Assembly (NCBI GenBank): GCA_021234155.1
Contig: JAJEKV010000005.1
Location: 27,302,689 to 27,366,688 of the forward strand
Source of the DNA: Isoetes taiwanensis
Lineage: Eukaryota > Streptophyta > Lycopodiopsida > Isoetales > Isoetaceae
Reading direction: 5' to 3'
DNA length: 64,000 nucleotides
The position numbers and the translations under genes were made by a program. Every line of letters starts with the position of its first letter. The first letter of the stretch is position 1. Below, piece by piece: positions 11,086-22,990 of the stretch. Under the pieces are notes generated by a model that was given only the letters and a program-made list of their open reading frames with translations, did not search any database and had not been told where the DNA came from.

Positions 11086-12663
11086 CACATGGTAGACATA
11101 TCAATCTTGCCTGTGTGGTCTATCCTACAGATGGGGATTCGTGTCCCCCAATATAAGCTTGGTTGCTATGTTTTCCTATGATGGTTGAGATTGGGGTTGT
11201 GAGAAGTCTCTTCCATCTATGGACACGTCCATGGATGTTGGTTTGGAAATTGGGATCGACATGTTGAGGCTGTGGAGGATAATAGAAGACAAAGAATAAG
11301 ATCTCCAAAGGACGAAGACTTGAAATAAATTTTCTACCAAATTTAATGCTATGGACCAAAAGTGTCAGAAATTAGAAAAGGAGACCTCAATATTGTCAGG
11401 AAACAACATATGACGGCGCCAGGACATCTACTTCTGACGACATAAAGCAACAAGGTAGATAGTGTGGCATAGCTCTAGCCCTCCGTCTTTAGAGGTTCTA
11501 GTTTAATAAAATTCTAAAGAAGACAAGGGGTCTAAAACCTTCTTTCATGGGCACTATCCAAGTCACTATTGAGGAAAAATTAATCCCACCTAATTTTGTC
11601 AGAATAAAGCAAAGACAATGAAATATTATCTTCATGTTGTTGATAGTTGTGGGGTCTCTTCACCACATTGACAAAGGATTGGCAATCCTCTCCATTAGTA
11701 CTAACATGCATTCTACAGAAAAGCTTTGGGCTTCAAGAGAAATTGCTTAATCGAAAACATGTAATGCGCAATATCTATGAGAATAGCATACAATTTATCA
11801 TCTCTAGATCTAACTAAACATTTAGCTACAACGCATTGCACAAACACGAGACTTGTGTGTTTGTGTTTTGTTTGTGTTCGTGCAATGTATCTTCTCAAGG
11901 CCATCTCATAATGTCCTCTCATAAGTGTAAGTAATTGGACAAATGTAACAACTATTTGTTGTCTTATGCAGGGAAGACTTGGTCGGTGTCGATAAATGGC
12001 GAACATGTCATAGTCGTCTTTAGCAACACCTTAGAGGGAAAGCTATAATAGAACAACATCTTAAAGCGAAAGCTATACAAATATTGGTCGGTGAAGAATA
12101 CAAGGCGAGATAGACAGTTGACATATGGTCTAGTCTATTCTATTCTATTCTATTCTAAACTATCATTCAGTATTTGGCAAGTATGAGCATATTATTGCAG
12201 AGGTGCATTTTGTTTCCACTTGTGGATATGCCATTGTGATTGTGAGAAGTAAAATGTTGCCAAATATATTTTATTTATGGTGTTGTGGAATTTGATGCAG
12301 TTCCTTTTCTTCGAGGCAAAATTAACTAGATAGAGAATAAACGGCATTCTTTATTTCTGAGCAGACCAGACGGAGGCGAGCGGATGGGGAATTCGGCGCT
12401 TCGTCGAAAGCCGATTAAGCGTTGATCGAGGTCGTTACTCAGCCTGCCTGCCTGGATATGCTTAGCCATTCATTCTGTCGTTTTCTTACAGTAGAATAGT
12501 TTCTGCTCGCATGCTTTCATCGTGAGGAAAAAAAAACTATTGTTTAATCTACAACCAATCGGTTTCTATTTTACAACCTTCCATTTCGTTACGTTAAAAG
12601 TTACAAAGTTCTGCTTGTTTTATATCTCTCTGTCTCATCAGTTTTTACCTACACCAATTTTAT
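11086..12663. other. No gene recognised
   Basis: Anonymous sequence downstream of the P450 gene. A short (TATTC)n tract lies at 12132-12157, the same pentanucleotide that ends LINE copies elsewhere in the window. The last 300 bases (about 12360-12663) lie directly 3' of the P450 stop and should contain its 3' UTR; I see no clear polyadenylation signal that I would defend. Confidence 0.35.
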
Positions 12664-14775
12664 TCAAACACGTGATACTAACAGTGGCATGCCGTATTGT
12701 GGCTTCAGGGTTATGGCCGTCACCGGAGCATGTCGATAGTTTGGGGAAAGGGTAAATTTGAATTTTTGTAAAATTAGGGCTAGAATGATCTTGGCTTCCA
12801 TGGTTGCAAAATTCTGCCCTACACATACTCGGGGGCCAAAAGAAAAGGGCATGAATTCAAGGGGATGCTTGCAAGCTTTTGCTATGCCTTGGCAGAATCT
12901 CTCAGGCCTGAATTCATGAGCATTTGGACCCCATAATTCTTGATCATGGTGTATTGCTAATATTGGTATCCAGAATGTTGATCCTTTGGGAATTGTCATG
13001 CCTCCAAGTTGCATATCTTTGAAAGCCTCTCTCACCAATGCAGGAGCAGGTGGATAAAGCCTAAGTGCCTCGTTTAAGATCATCCCAAGCTGCACATGTA
13101 AAACACAGGTAGACGTTTTAGTCTTTAATCCAAATTTGAATTCTGCAACGTTGAAGTCGAAGCAAGGATGAGTGAAAAAAAAATAGCCTCACCGTTTTCA
13201 TTCTGCTCAGAGTCTCTGTATCTGGACAAGTATTGTTGCATAATTCTTGGACTTCAGCTCTGCCTTTGTCTTGCCATTCCGGATTTAGGGAAAGCAGCAT
13301 GAGGGTCCACGTGAGGAGCACAGATGTCGTTTCTTGGCCTGTAAAAAAGAAGGTTTTGCACTCTTCTACCAATTCTGAGATGCCTAATAGTGCCTTCTTT
13401 TCATGCTGCCCTTCTCTGTCAGCCTCTGCCAGCATTAGTCCCAAAAGATCACTGCCATGAGAGCTACCTGGCCTGGACTCAACCACAGCACGTTTTTCTT
13501 GAATCAAATTCTTAAGCAGCCTTTCAATTTCTTTCCTCAGCCTACTTGTTTCTTTATTAGCTGCAGTGGGAAGAAAGCTGGAACATACACATCAACACCA
13601 TTAGTCAGAAGAAATAAAAGAGATAGAATAACAAAAATGATGTTCTAAAGAAGAGGCGGCCCTATGATTCCTTGTTTTTAATTCTATGGCATCTACTGTG
13701 GATGCATAACATTGGCCGCCAGATGATGCAGGCATTGCAGCATTTAACTATGCCAACAAGAATAAACAGTTGAATTTTATAAGGGAGCATCTTCTAAAGA
13801 CAGTTGAACGTGGCCACAAGATGATGAAGGATCCAACCTGCTGCATGGCATCCAGAGATAGCGGTTAGAGAGAGCAAAAATTTTCTGCAGAGAGTGCAGA
13901 TGTTGCAGCACCATTCTTCCCTCATTGTGCCCGCTTCCAAATGCCGTCCTACATATTATGTCTGATGTTACCACACTCAGATGATAATTAACATCTATTT
14001 CTGCACTGCCTTTTGATGAATCAAGTATTGCCTCCCAATTGTCAAGCATCTTTGATGTGCTTTCAACCATTAGTGATGCCATCCCCTGTAAATATCAGCA
14101 TAACCCGAATTTATTTTATCAGACCAGGCACAAAGAATAAACCATAGCCAGCCATTTTTTCCCTCCATACCTTAAGCTTCTCTATATGAAAAGCCGGTGC
14201 GACAATGCGCCTCCGCTGTGCCCAATTCTCCCCATTTGCCAGAACCAACCCATTGCCAAGGAGCAGGAAACCACCCTTCTGCTGCAAACCAGATTTTCCA
14301 AAATAGGGAGCCTTGGTGGACAATACCTCTTTGATCAGTTCTAATTCAACTAGGGTTATTCTCGGCTCAAGACCGCACCAGAATACAAATTTATTGCCTG
14401 CAGAGGATCAAATTCTTAATGAATGAAGCGAACCAAAACCGAAGTCAATAAATGAAGAATAGACCAAAATCAGGAAGGAAGGTTACCATATTCAGCTTGC
14501 CATTTGGTGTAGTGGGGATAAATTCGTTTGAGGATACTATGGTCGCCGACCTTCATATCCTGTTCCAATGCCACAGTTCTGAGATTGACCATCTCCACCA
14601 TATTACCAACCATGAAAGAAGGAGGGGGGCCGCAGATTTGCTGCATCTGCAGAACGTTTCTCATGATCCTAGGCCGCCACCAATACTTGCAGAGAAATTG
14701 GAGCACTGCCCAGAGAAAAATGGGAGGAAGAAGAAGAACCATAGCCGATATTGCCGTTTGCTGCCATCGCTGCAT
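12664..14775 (-). CDS. Cytochrome P450, CYP72 clan
   Basis: The one intact gene here: a membrane-anchored haem monooxygenase. Five exons join in frame to 524 residues: 14775-14487, 14397-14171, 14085-13838, 13577-13193, 13089-12664, with introns of 89, 85, 260 and 103 bases, all GT-AG. An N-terminal membrane anchor (about residues 8-28) is followed by a GPPPSF proline hinge. The oxygen-activation helix reads TGQETTS (about 334-340), ExxR is EALR (390-393), PERF is at 445-448, and the haem loop FSFGPRVCVG has its Cys at about 472. NWAQRRRIVAPAFH and FFFTGQETT resemble CYP72-clan members such as CYP735/CYP734/CYP709, many of which act on hormones or terpenoids; the substrate cannot be read from sequence. 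Length is typical. Confidence 0.95.
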
Positions 14776-14813
14776 TTTGAAGCGCTTTCATGGTAAGCCC
14801 AAGGTGGTATTTA

Positions 14814-14824
14814 CTTATATATAC
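14814..14824 (-). promoter_or_regulatory. Probable TATA box of the P450 gene
   Basis: On the minus strand AAGTATATATAAG lies about 40 bases before the start ATG at 14775. An upstream ATG at 14791-14789 is in another frame, so if transcription begins before it, initiation at the P450 start would need leaky scanning. A start site 25-30 bases from TATA would fall near 14785-14790 and avoid it. Confidence 0.5.
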
Positions 14825-17165
14825 TTGCGTGCTTTTTCCTTTGTTATTTTTTGCTTTCCCAAGAGGATGAGGAAAAAAAAAAACAACTCTATATTGAAAG
14901 ATGTGTCCCCATAGCCACCACCCAATGTAAACCCCTGTTATCAAATCTTAAATATGTACTTGTCTCCCAATATTTGCGCCTGCCTTGATTCCTCGTAGCC
15001 AATTCTTATTCTATTCCCTTTCATTTTGGTGCCTAACATGTCTAAACATGTTATCTATTGGCACTTCTTAATCATTACTTCAAAATTATCTTTCATAGGT
15101 TTGCATGTGTCTGAGGCCGGGATTTACTCATTGCTTGTTTGATATTTCAAGCACTGGTGGCCTCGCTACAGGACAACTCAGCCACCAACTTGTAGCATGT
15201 CCCAACATGTCCCTACCATGTGCCAGGTGAAACTTTCTGATGTAGATTGTCATGTTCATCATTATACAAGTGCCCGGTCAATTAAGATACCTAACTGAAT
15301 GAAGCTAGATCTTTTTTTTTCCCCTCTTTTTTTGTTTGGGGTTTACAAACTCGAGAGTGAAATATTGTCTTGCTTAGATCAATTTCAAGTCTTTGACAGG
15401 ACTCTTAGAAGTGCTTCAATCACACTCAAAATAAACCATAAGCATGGGATAAATCCACTATCAAGTTGTCTCTTTGTTCACTTTTCAACTAGGATGAAGA
15501 TTACCTTTTGTCTTTTCCTTGCCTAGCCTCATATTAACACTTGGTGCATAGCATAGGATAATGTTAAGCAATTGTGATAACGATATTTTCGTACTAAAAG
15601 ATTTAGAAGCTTGTGGTGGAGTATTCGTTATGGAGTTTAGGAAGCATGGTTGTTGTTAGGCAATGGCGTATGAATAATGTGCCTATGAATGGTGTGCCTG
15701 TATTTGTCCCCCTTTACCTTTCTTATGTTGTGGTTCACTGGATCTATGGGATTGATGTCGGCCTACAGTGGCATGGGTTGATGTTTCGCAAGGTCTAGGT
15801 TCTTGCAATAATGTCGTTGTCGTTGCCGATTGCCAATTCTTGGATTTGGTAAGGCTTGTGAATGTATCTTTATGTAGGGTGGGCAATGATACCTAAATTC
15901 ACGGTTGTTTAAATGTAGAGGGACGATTCTTGGTTGTGCGCTAGACCTTACTATAGGGTTTGAGAGAGGTTCTAGTTGCATTAGAACATTTGTGGAGATG
16001 CTACATCGTTGCAAGTGTTCCTACTACCTGGGAGTACAATTTTTGTGGATGTTGTCGATTTAAATCCATGGTTTAGAGACTAGGAATACATTTTTCCATG
16101 TTAGTATTTTGACCTCGTTAAATTCCTCATCAAGAATGGCTAGGATGTGGCATATTCGTTTGAATGTCTCACGAATGAAGGGTCCAAAACGCAGGAGGAA
16201 GGAGACATGCCTATTGAAGTTAGTTCTCATAGTCCTCAACGTTGGATACAAATTATGATCTAAACGTGTTTTGAGTATATGTTGTAAAGAAATGGGGCTT
16301 GCACTTCAAATATGAGTCGACTTCATAATACAATTATTGGTTAAGGAAAACGCTTATATGTTTTTGAATGAGAAAAATTTGATTAACAAGATAGAATTTG
16401 CACCGACAATAATTTTTCTATTAATATTCTATTTTATTGTCTATTCTATTTCTCTTCCACTTTTGAAGCATATACTTTAGCTGGATTTTTACTAGCTTAT
16501 TTAAATTAAAGTATCAAAAGTTTAGTCCATTACTTTAATAAAAGGATGAACTTGCTTTGCGGCCAAATTGGATCGTGGGAATTTCATCAAATTTTGGTCC
16601 CATAGGTGCATATCTTGACACGTTAGTTTCATTCTTGCTAACAAGATGAGAATAAATATAGTGATAGTGAACTTTGAGAATAAATAGTGATCATCGTAGT
16701 ATCTAAGGCGAATCAAGTTAGTATATCTTCCTTGATTGGCACAAAAGCAACCACATCCAAATGGTGACGAACTTGCTACTCATATATATAAATTGCTATA
16801 ATGACTACTATCATTTCAAACAAATATGCTACTCTTGGGTTTTGATTTTGGATATCAATTCAATACCAAATAATCATGATCTCTTCATGAAATGATTTAA
16901 ATGAGTCATCAAACCAGTTTTAGGTCATGACTTGTCCTAACGAGCTCATCCACGCCCTCGCGTGCATATTAGTGCTCTTGTATTAGTAACTAGAAAAGAT
17001 GTATAACACTGTTCAGATTTACTGTCCTTGTATATGCTTCATAAATTGTTGTTTTTTTTCTTTGTGTCTTTTTTTTCCTTATGTTTTACATTGATTCCTT
17101 TTTGTAATTGACGAATGACATTCCTTAGCATCAAAATATAAGGGTTAAGATTGAGGGCCACCCTA
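14825..17165. other. No gene recognised
   Basis: Upstream region of the P450 followed by anonymous DNA. Small frames such as 15613-15798 (+) and 16060-16251 (-) have no motif and no codon pattern I trust. A TTTATTTCT-rich stretch lies at about 16420-16460. Confidence 0.35.
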
Positions 17166-18305
17166 GAGCAACAATCCCCAGGTTTGGCTCTGTTGGCACA
17201 GTCGCTTCGTCACTCTATTGTGTTTAGGAAGCCAGCTATTCCGGCTCAGTTGTCGTGGGCTCTGTTTGAGGGCTTCGCCTTTTCTTAAGGGTCTCCTGAA
17301 GGCCTGGAAGGTGGTCAAGGTTCTCTTTTCATTGGACCCTAGCAGGTGTATGGTAGCCTCGTCGCCCTTTCTCTGGGTACCCTTGGACTCTGCATCTCCC
17401 TTGGCCTCTTCCCTACACCCAGGTACTCAGCGCCGATGGATTACTGCAGGGGTAACATCCATCCGTGACTGGTATTGGGAGGGTCATCTGGTGCCGTGGG
17501 AGTTTTTTAGGGAGAGATTTGGCCTTCGGCGGTGGGACATACGGACTTGAGGCCAGAATAGCTAATGCTATTCCATTGCAGTTGCCTTCTCAAGTCAATC
17601 GCGTTTGGAAGTCGCATAGTGGACTTGATGCATCTCAGTTTGTAGCGTCCGCTTATGGGCTCCTAGCGCTTCAGGACACGTTGCCGCCTTCGGATAAGTG
17701 GTCGCTTAAGCTTCCATGGAGTAAGTCGACCGCCATGTGGAAGTGGGGGTGGAATACATTGCCTCCTCCTAAAATTCGTACCCGCACCGTAGCCTCAGGG
17801 TGAATGTCCGAGTCCACAGGTTCAAGCCTCAGGTAGCGGAAACATGCCCTTTATGTGGGAGGCGACGTGAGACCATTGAGCATTGCTTTGTCCTATGCAC
17901 AGAGGTAGGGGCAGCTTGGTCCTGGGTGAGAGCCCTCTTTGGGACTTCACTATGCAGTCAGAAGATTCTCTTGGGAGTCCTTCCTAGCAGGTGGGCAGTG
18001 GCCAAGCGACAGGCGTTTCATTTATGCAGAGCTTGGCTTTTGTGGCTGATTTGAAAAAGACGGAGAGTGAAGGTCTTTCAGAATGCAGTGCTTAGCCCTT
18101 TTCGGTTGGTTCCGATCTTGAGGCATAAGTTGTGGCAGGCTTACCAAGTCTCAAGCTTGTCTGGCACAGTTAAGCGGGAAATTTGGTCGACATTCCTACA
18201 GATTGTGGATCATGATGGGCGCTTCATTTCTTAGCACCACACTTATCATTGTTCTTGATCGCATTCTAGTAGTTTAATATATTCTTATATTCTTCAAAAA
18301 AAAAG
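17166..18305 (+). pseudogene. L1-type LINE remnant (ORF2 C-terminal end)
   Basis: Broken C-terminal part of a plant L1-like LINE. Frames 17218-17550, 17465-17803 and 17800-18054 are pieces of one protein. They contain the region before the zinc-binding module (DKWSLKLPWSKS) and the zf-RVT module CPLCGRRRETIEHC, then AWLLWLI with a stop where LWxIWKxRN is usual. Remnant coding continues to a stop near 18233. The copy ends in an A-run at 18297-18305, as expected for target-primed insertion. The reverse transcriptase core is missing. Confidence 0.8.
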
Positions 18306-20074
18306 ATCTTTTGACCATGTTATATGAGAATTAGTATTATATTTCAAATTATTGTATTGTTGTATATGCATATATTCGTTATTGATAAGTTGGTATGGTT
18401 TAGATTAACAAATTCAACGTCAAGGACAATGTCCATCTTCTTTAGGGAAGAATAAGGTAAACTGTATTATCCAATCTCTCTGTATCAATCCTTAATGGTG
18501 ATATCAAGTCTCCTTAACAACCAACCAAACTCACCTTTTACATTGTATTTGCACATTTACATGGCATTTTTATACACATAGATCATATAACCCCAACCTT
18601 GCCATTTGTGAGTTTCTTTATTGCTCCATGCTCTTTAGGTGCTCAAAGCTCCCTCTAGTTCTACTCTTGAGAAACTAATAAGCACATCTCCAAGGTATGT
18701 TGCATTGGTGATTTACTGGCTAGTCTAAGTATCTTGAGTATTCTTTGTCATAATCTCGATGATATGACATGTTCTCTAATATGTACTGTCCTCACACATG
18801 CATGCAAAGAATAAAACTCTAAGCTAGTTAAAGCTATGGGCAAACAATTAGCAAAATGAATCAGTAATATGCTCCTAATCTAGAGGCCATTTGAACCTAT
18901 TCGGCTCTTGAGCCAAACCCACTTGTAATCTCGATAACTTCCATGGAGGAGTAAGACATTCCATATTTAACAAATCTTAGCCATGGAGGAGTAAGACATT
19001 CCATATTTAACAAATCTTAGCCATGCTGTGAAACCTTGAGGTTTATATCGCATGGGATGACATTCATAAAATAGGATTGCCTTCGCATGTTGCCATCACA
19101 TAGCCCCAATTCAACGTAATATTTCATATATCCTTGTTCTTGTTATGCCATATTATCTAGATATAAATAGCCTTAGGTTGATGGATATGGAATTGGGAGT
19201 ACCAATCCTCATGCTCCCTTGTGAATACCTAATATCACGCCTAGATTGAGTTTCTAAGGTGGCCAATACAAGTATATGCAATATCTTGGTCCTGGAGCAG
19301 CAACATGGGCTCTTCGACAAGACCTAGACTTTCTCAACCCGAGATGCATTTGATCCTATCTATTACATGGTTTCGAAGAGAAAGGTGGATCAAAGTAATA
19401 TCTTAGCCTTTGTTTCTCTAACTGGCAAGCCTTGTCTATACCACTCTCTTCTTAGGAAAAGCCCATAGCAACTCCATCATGGTTCAGATATTCTCTAACA
19501 TATAAGGTTAGCATCATATTCTTTTCTGTGCACTCTCTTGGTAAGATACTACTTTCACTCTATTTTTGTATATGTATTTTTGTTGGATATTACGAGGCTC
19601 GATTATAATCCCATCTCTCCACAAAGATAAATATATATTTATGTATGTGCCAGGACTTGGGTGTTTTCCATTTTGATACCTTGTTGTATATATTGAGGAT
19701 GCCCATTCGTCTCCCTTTTTCGCTCTAATGCATCGATGTAGTCCAAATATTTCCTCGTGCACATGACTTGCCTCCTCTAATGGTGTTGCCTCTAAATGGG
19801 TCTAAGCACAATGGTGGGGGATACTTTATATGTCGACGACACATGGTGCTTGTACTATGCTTTAAAAACTATTTTCTTTGTATTAAAAAAAAATATTTTT
19901 TTTTTTATATTTTTCTCGAACATGCGTTTATGTTTCGCCTTAGAATATAAAATTTCAGCCCAAACGGACTTCTAAAAGATAAAAATAAAAAAGATTCATT
20001 AAGGGGGTGCTAGTGCTATGCTTGGATTTCGCAAAAATGCCCTCCAGCTACGTGCGTTTACCCAAATGATGATG
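18306..20074. other. No gene recognised
   Basis: Anonymous AT-rich DNA. The only structure I can support is the 40-bp tandem duplication at 18941-19020 and a poly-A/poly-T pair near 19885-19905. Confidence 0.35.
18941..19020. repeat. Exact 40-bp tandem duplication
   Basis: Unit CCATGGAGGAGTAAGACATT plus 20 more bases at 18941-18980 is repeated without change at 18981-19020. No mismatch suggests a recent slippage or an assembly artefact. Confidence 0.95.
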
Positions 20075-20313
20075 TCCCGAATGGCATCTGGGCAGTCTAG
20101 TGGTAACATACTAGTCTTAAAACAATTATGTCTTGAGTTCGGGATTGCTTAAATCTCCTCTTCCTCCTCCTCCTCTCATGGTTGACTGCATGCATGAGAA
20201 TTTTTCATGTCTTGTAGAGAGTATTTTTATATTGTATATGACGCGAGACAATGAGAATTAATAATCTCTCATTTGTTAATTGACGAATTAAGGCCTCAAA
20301 GAAAAAAAAAAAA
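20075..20313 (+). mobile_element. tRNA-derived SINE-like element
   Basis: The head has an A-box-like GGGCAGTCTAGTGG (about 20089-20102) and a B-box-like GAGTTCGGGATTG (about 20134-20147), the spacing of a pol III tRNA promoter. A pyrimidine-rich body, AATAATCTCTCATTTGTTAA and an A-run at 20301-20313 follow. The tail portion is repeated at 20397-20551, interrupted by diverged sequence. No complete tRNA fold is claimed. Confidence 0.55.
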
Positions 20314-20396
20314 GGTGTCGAATTTTCTTTTCGAAAATCCCTTGTTCCCCTGCTTTAATGTGCAATCTTGGCCATGGCATTGATGCTTGAAACTGT

Positions 20397-20551
20397 ATAT
20401 GATGTGACAATGACTAATAATAATCTCTCATTTGTTAACAGACCAGTTAAGGCCTCAAAGAAAGAAAAGTGTCGAATTTTCTTCTCGAGATCCCTGTTCT
20501 CCTGCTTTAACTAGCGGTCCTGGCCATGGCATTGATGCTTGAAACCTTTTC
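20397..20551 (+). repeat. Diverged second copy of the SINE tail and its flank
   Basis: Repeats the AATCTCTCATTTGTTAA, AGGCCTCAAAGAAA, GTGTCGAATTTTCTT and GGCCATGGCATTGATGCTTG motifs of 20265-20393 in the same order. A diverged direct duplication of about 155-175 bases. Confidence 0.7.
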
Positions 20552-20749
20552 GTCCAATAAACGAATAGTAACTATAGTATAAATAATCTCATGATGGCAT
20601 AGAACAGGAAGTTGGGGCTTCAAGACCACTATTTCTAGAAAATTTATTATAACCCATTCTATTTTAGTTGCAACTCAGGCTAAAGTGATCGTATTTGAGT
20701 TGGGTGTTGGTCTTTTTTTTTTGAGTTGAAGCAGATACAGTGAATTTAC

Positions 20750-21075
20750 TTCCAAAACTTTCAAATTTCTTAGAGCACCATTTATGCATGACTTGGCATT
20801 ATACATACTTGAGGTACTAGATGCGCGTCTTCAATTGCTGAGCCATCAACGGTCACTATGATCTTCTTTGTACAAACTTATTGATTACTAATTGTCTTGT
20901 ATAATCATTATTGCCACGAGTTTTCCCTTGAAAACGTTTCGAGGTAGGGTCTTTTCTTTTAATCCTAGTAGTAATGTTTGTACTAGCCTTTTGTATGGGC
21001 CCCATGGCCTATTGGTCTTCATGGACGGTAAAGAATCTATTCCATCTATTCGACTTCATCTACATCAAAATCAAG
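20750..21075 (+). mobile_element. LINE 3' end fragment (b)
   Basis: The end of the LINE coding region (HDLALYILEVLDARLQ, in frame near 20785-20840) is followed by the family 3' UTR with its stem, TTTTCCCTTGAAAACG, CTTTTAATCC, CCCATGGCCTATTGGTCTTC and GGACGGTAAA. It is the same family as 22653-22990 and 51140-52594. No reverse transcriptase remains. Confidence 0.75.
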
Positions 21076-22115
21076 TCATTATTTTGTGTTTTAGACCAAG
21101 CTTGAAATGGCTTGGCCTATTTTTTAAAGGGCAGGCATTCGACATGAAGAATTAAGGAAAAGCTAGATAAGTTCTGAGAGTTTTGAGCACAAGTAGGCAG
21201 CAATGGACTCAACTGGAAGAACAACAGTAACATGGGGTTGATTTCCAACAATTGACCTTGAATGTGCCCAATCTTCCAATTTTCGATGGATTTGTGGACA
21301 GGTCAATTTATTGAATTGACGGATTAAAACAAATATGGTAAAGAATTGTTGAATTTGTAGCAGGCCAGAAACATGAAATATATTCGACCTGATCAAAGAA
21401 ATGGCTGCATCTACAAGATAGAAAACAATATGGTAATTATGAGTAAGATGCAACTGGATGCTATAGCGAAGATCTTCTGAGCAGATCTTTACGACTGGAC
21501 ACCATAGTTACGAAGAAAAGCAGTCAGTGAGAAAATATTTTAAGGTAAATTTTTTAGAGTACTCTCTTAATAGTGCTTCTACCCCTTCTTCTGTACATGA
21601 TATAAACTCTTCCTTACGACCTTCTCATATTATGTGAGTGTTACTTGTGAAGTGACAACCACTATATCTACATCTAGAGTTGCTTATACTGTTCCTTTGT
21701 GTTCTTCTGATGCAATAGATAGGCTATCTTCTACACCTTATTAATTAAGCATAATATGGCATCTAGTGTGTGATCTACTTAATATATCTTTGGTGCATTA
21801 AATATGATATTGCAGAAGCGAAAGAAACAGTCGAGTTGCCCAGTGATTTCAAGGGGAATTCACTTCTTTGTGCCGTATAATATGCCTGAGTGACTCACAG
21901 GAGGTTTTTTTTTGCCTATTTTCACATATATACGGCGGAGTTGGGGGTTTTTGGCCACTACTTGGGGTAAATTTTGTATAAAAGGGGTCAAATTTTCCTT
22001 TCTAAAGACCGTATATGGGGGTGTTTTTAGTCACCTTCTGCACACACATGACACGCCTCCTTTTGTATTAGTGCATCCCCCATAAGTGATTTAGCCATAA
22101 AGCTATTGTACCACG
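21076..22115. other. No gene recognised
   Basis: Anonymous DNA. Frame 21453-21163 (-) has no motif. The final eight bases GTACCACG (22108-22115) are the left target duplication of the next element. Confidence 0.35.
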
Positions 22116-22463
22116 CAGTGTTGTCCCGTACGCGTACCGTACCATACGTACTGTACGTATTTTTTAAAAAATACGTTTTTTTCTAGCCATACGTACCTTA
22201 CGTACGTTTGACAGTGTTTAAATAGAATAAAACAGTGAAATAAAACATAAACTGATGTAGGGGAAGTTGGTTAGCATGTTAGTTTGCTATCTAGGAGGCT
22301 CAGGTTCAATTCCTGGTAAGTGCAAGTTTACTGTTCTGTGAAAAACAAGTAGTATTTAAAAAAAAAACGTTAGGAGTATTTTTTAAAAATACGTACGTAA
22401 GTACGTACAAGTACGGTATGGGATGGATCCTTTTCAAAAAATACGCGTATTTTTGCAACACTG
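22116..22463. mobile_element. Small hAT-type non-autonomous element (MITE)
   Basis: A 348-bp element with ends CAGTGTTG and CAACACTG, the end type common in hAT transposons. It is flanked by GTACCACG and GCACCACG (22464-22471), an 8-bp duplication with one difference. Subterminal TACGTAC/GTACGTA motifs are dense on both sides, likely transposase-binding sites. No coding capacity. The centre carries a tRNA-like segment (22262-22325). Confidence 0.85.
22262..22325 (+). other. tRNA-like segment inside the hAT element
   Basis: GTTGGTTAGCATGTTAGT resembles a tRNA D-arm/A-box and GGTTCAATTCC is a consensus pol III B-box, with tRNA-like spacing. I could not derive a full cloverleaf with an acceptor stem, so I do not call a tRNA gene; a degenerate tRNA or SINE head trapped in the MITE fits best. 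Confidence 0.5.
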
Positions 22464-22652
22464 GCACCACGTGGACCACTCACTAAGCATGCTATAACAT
22501 AGACTTCTGGTGTAATAAAGGAGGTGCCCATCCATTCCAATGGTAGTGAATGACTTATCTACAAGTGTAATTCAACTTTAAGTCGTGACAAAGCAAAAGG
22601 TTCTTCATATAATTAAAAAGGTCAAAAGCTTGAAAGATTGAAAGGTTCAAAA

Positions 22653-22990
22653 ATGGAATAGAATAGAATAGATTTTTTAACGTCCAGGAAGACCAAGAGG
22701 CCATGGGACCCATACAATGGCCTAGTACGACCATTACTACTGGGATTAAAAAACCCCTGCCTCATAAGTTTTCAAGGGAAAAACCTTTGCAGTAATGATG
22801 ATACTAGACAAGCAAGAAGAAAATATAAGTAGGCGTTGATGACTACTGAGGGCCAATTGAAGACGCTCATCTAGAACCTCAAGTATGTATAATGCCAAGT
22901 CATGCACAGATGGGGCTCTGAGAAGTTGTGGAAGCATGGGATGGAATGCTAAAGTCAAATAACGATTCCTGACCATCTCCAAAAGCAGGA
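22653..22990 (-). mobile_element. LINE 3' end fragment (c)
   Basis: Minus-strand copy of the same LINE family. The C-terminal coding end VHDLALYILEVLDERLQL (frame 22982-22746) is followed by the 3' UTR stem-loop (TTTTTCCCTTGAAAAC, GGGGTTTTTTAATCCC) and a tail of repeated TATTC, seen on the plus strand as AATAGAATAGAATAG at 22653-22672. It shows that (TATTC)n is the natural 3' tail of this family. Confidence 0.8.

Noticed and set aside
22262-22325. Functional tRNA gene
   Set aside because: B-box is good but I could not form a full cloverleaf with an acceptor stem and discriminator.
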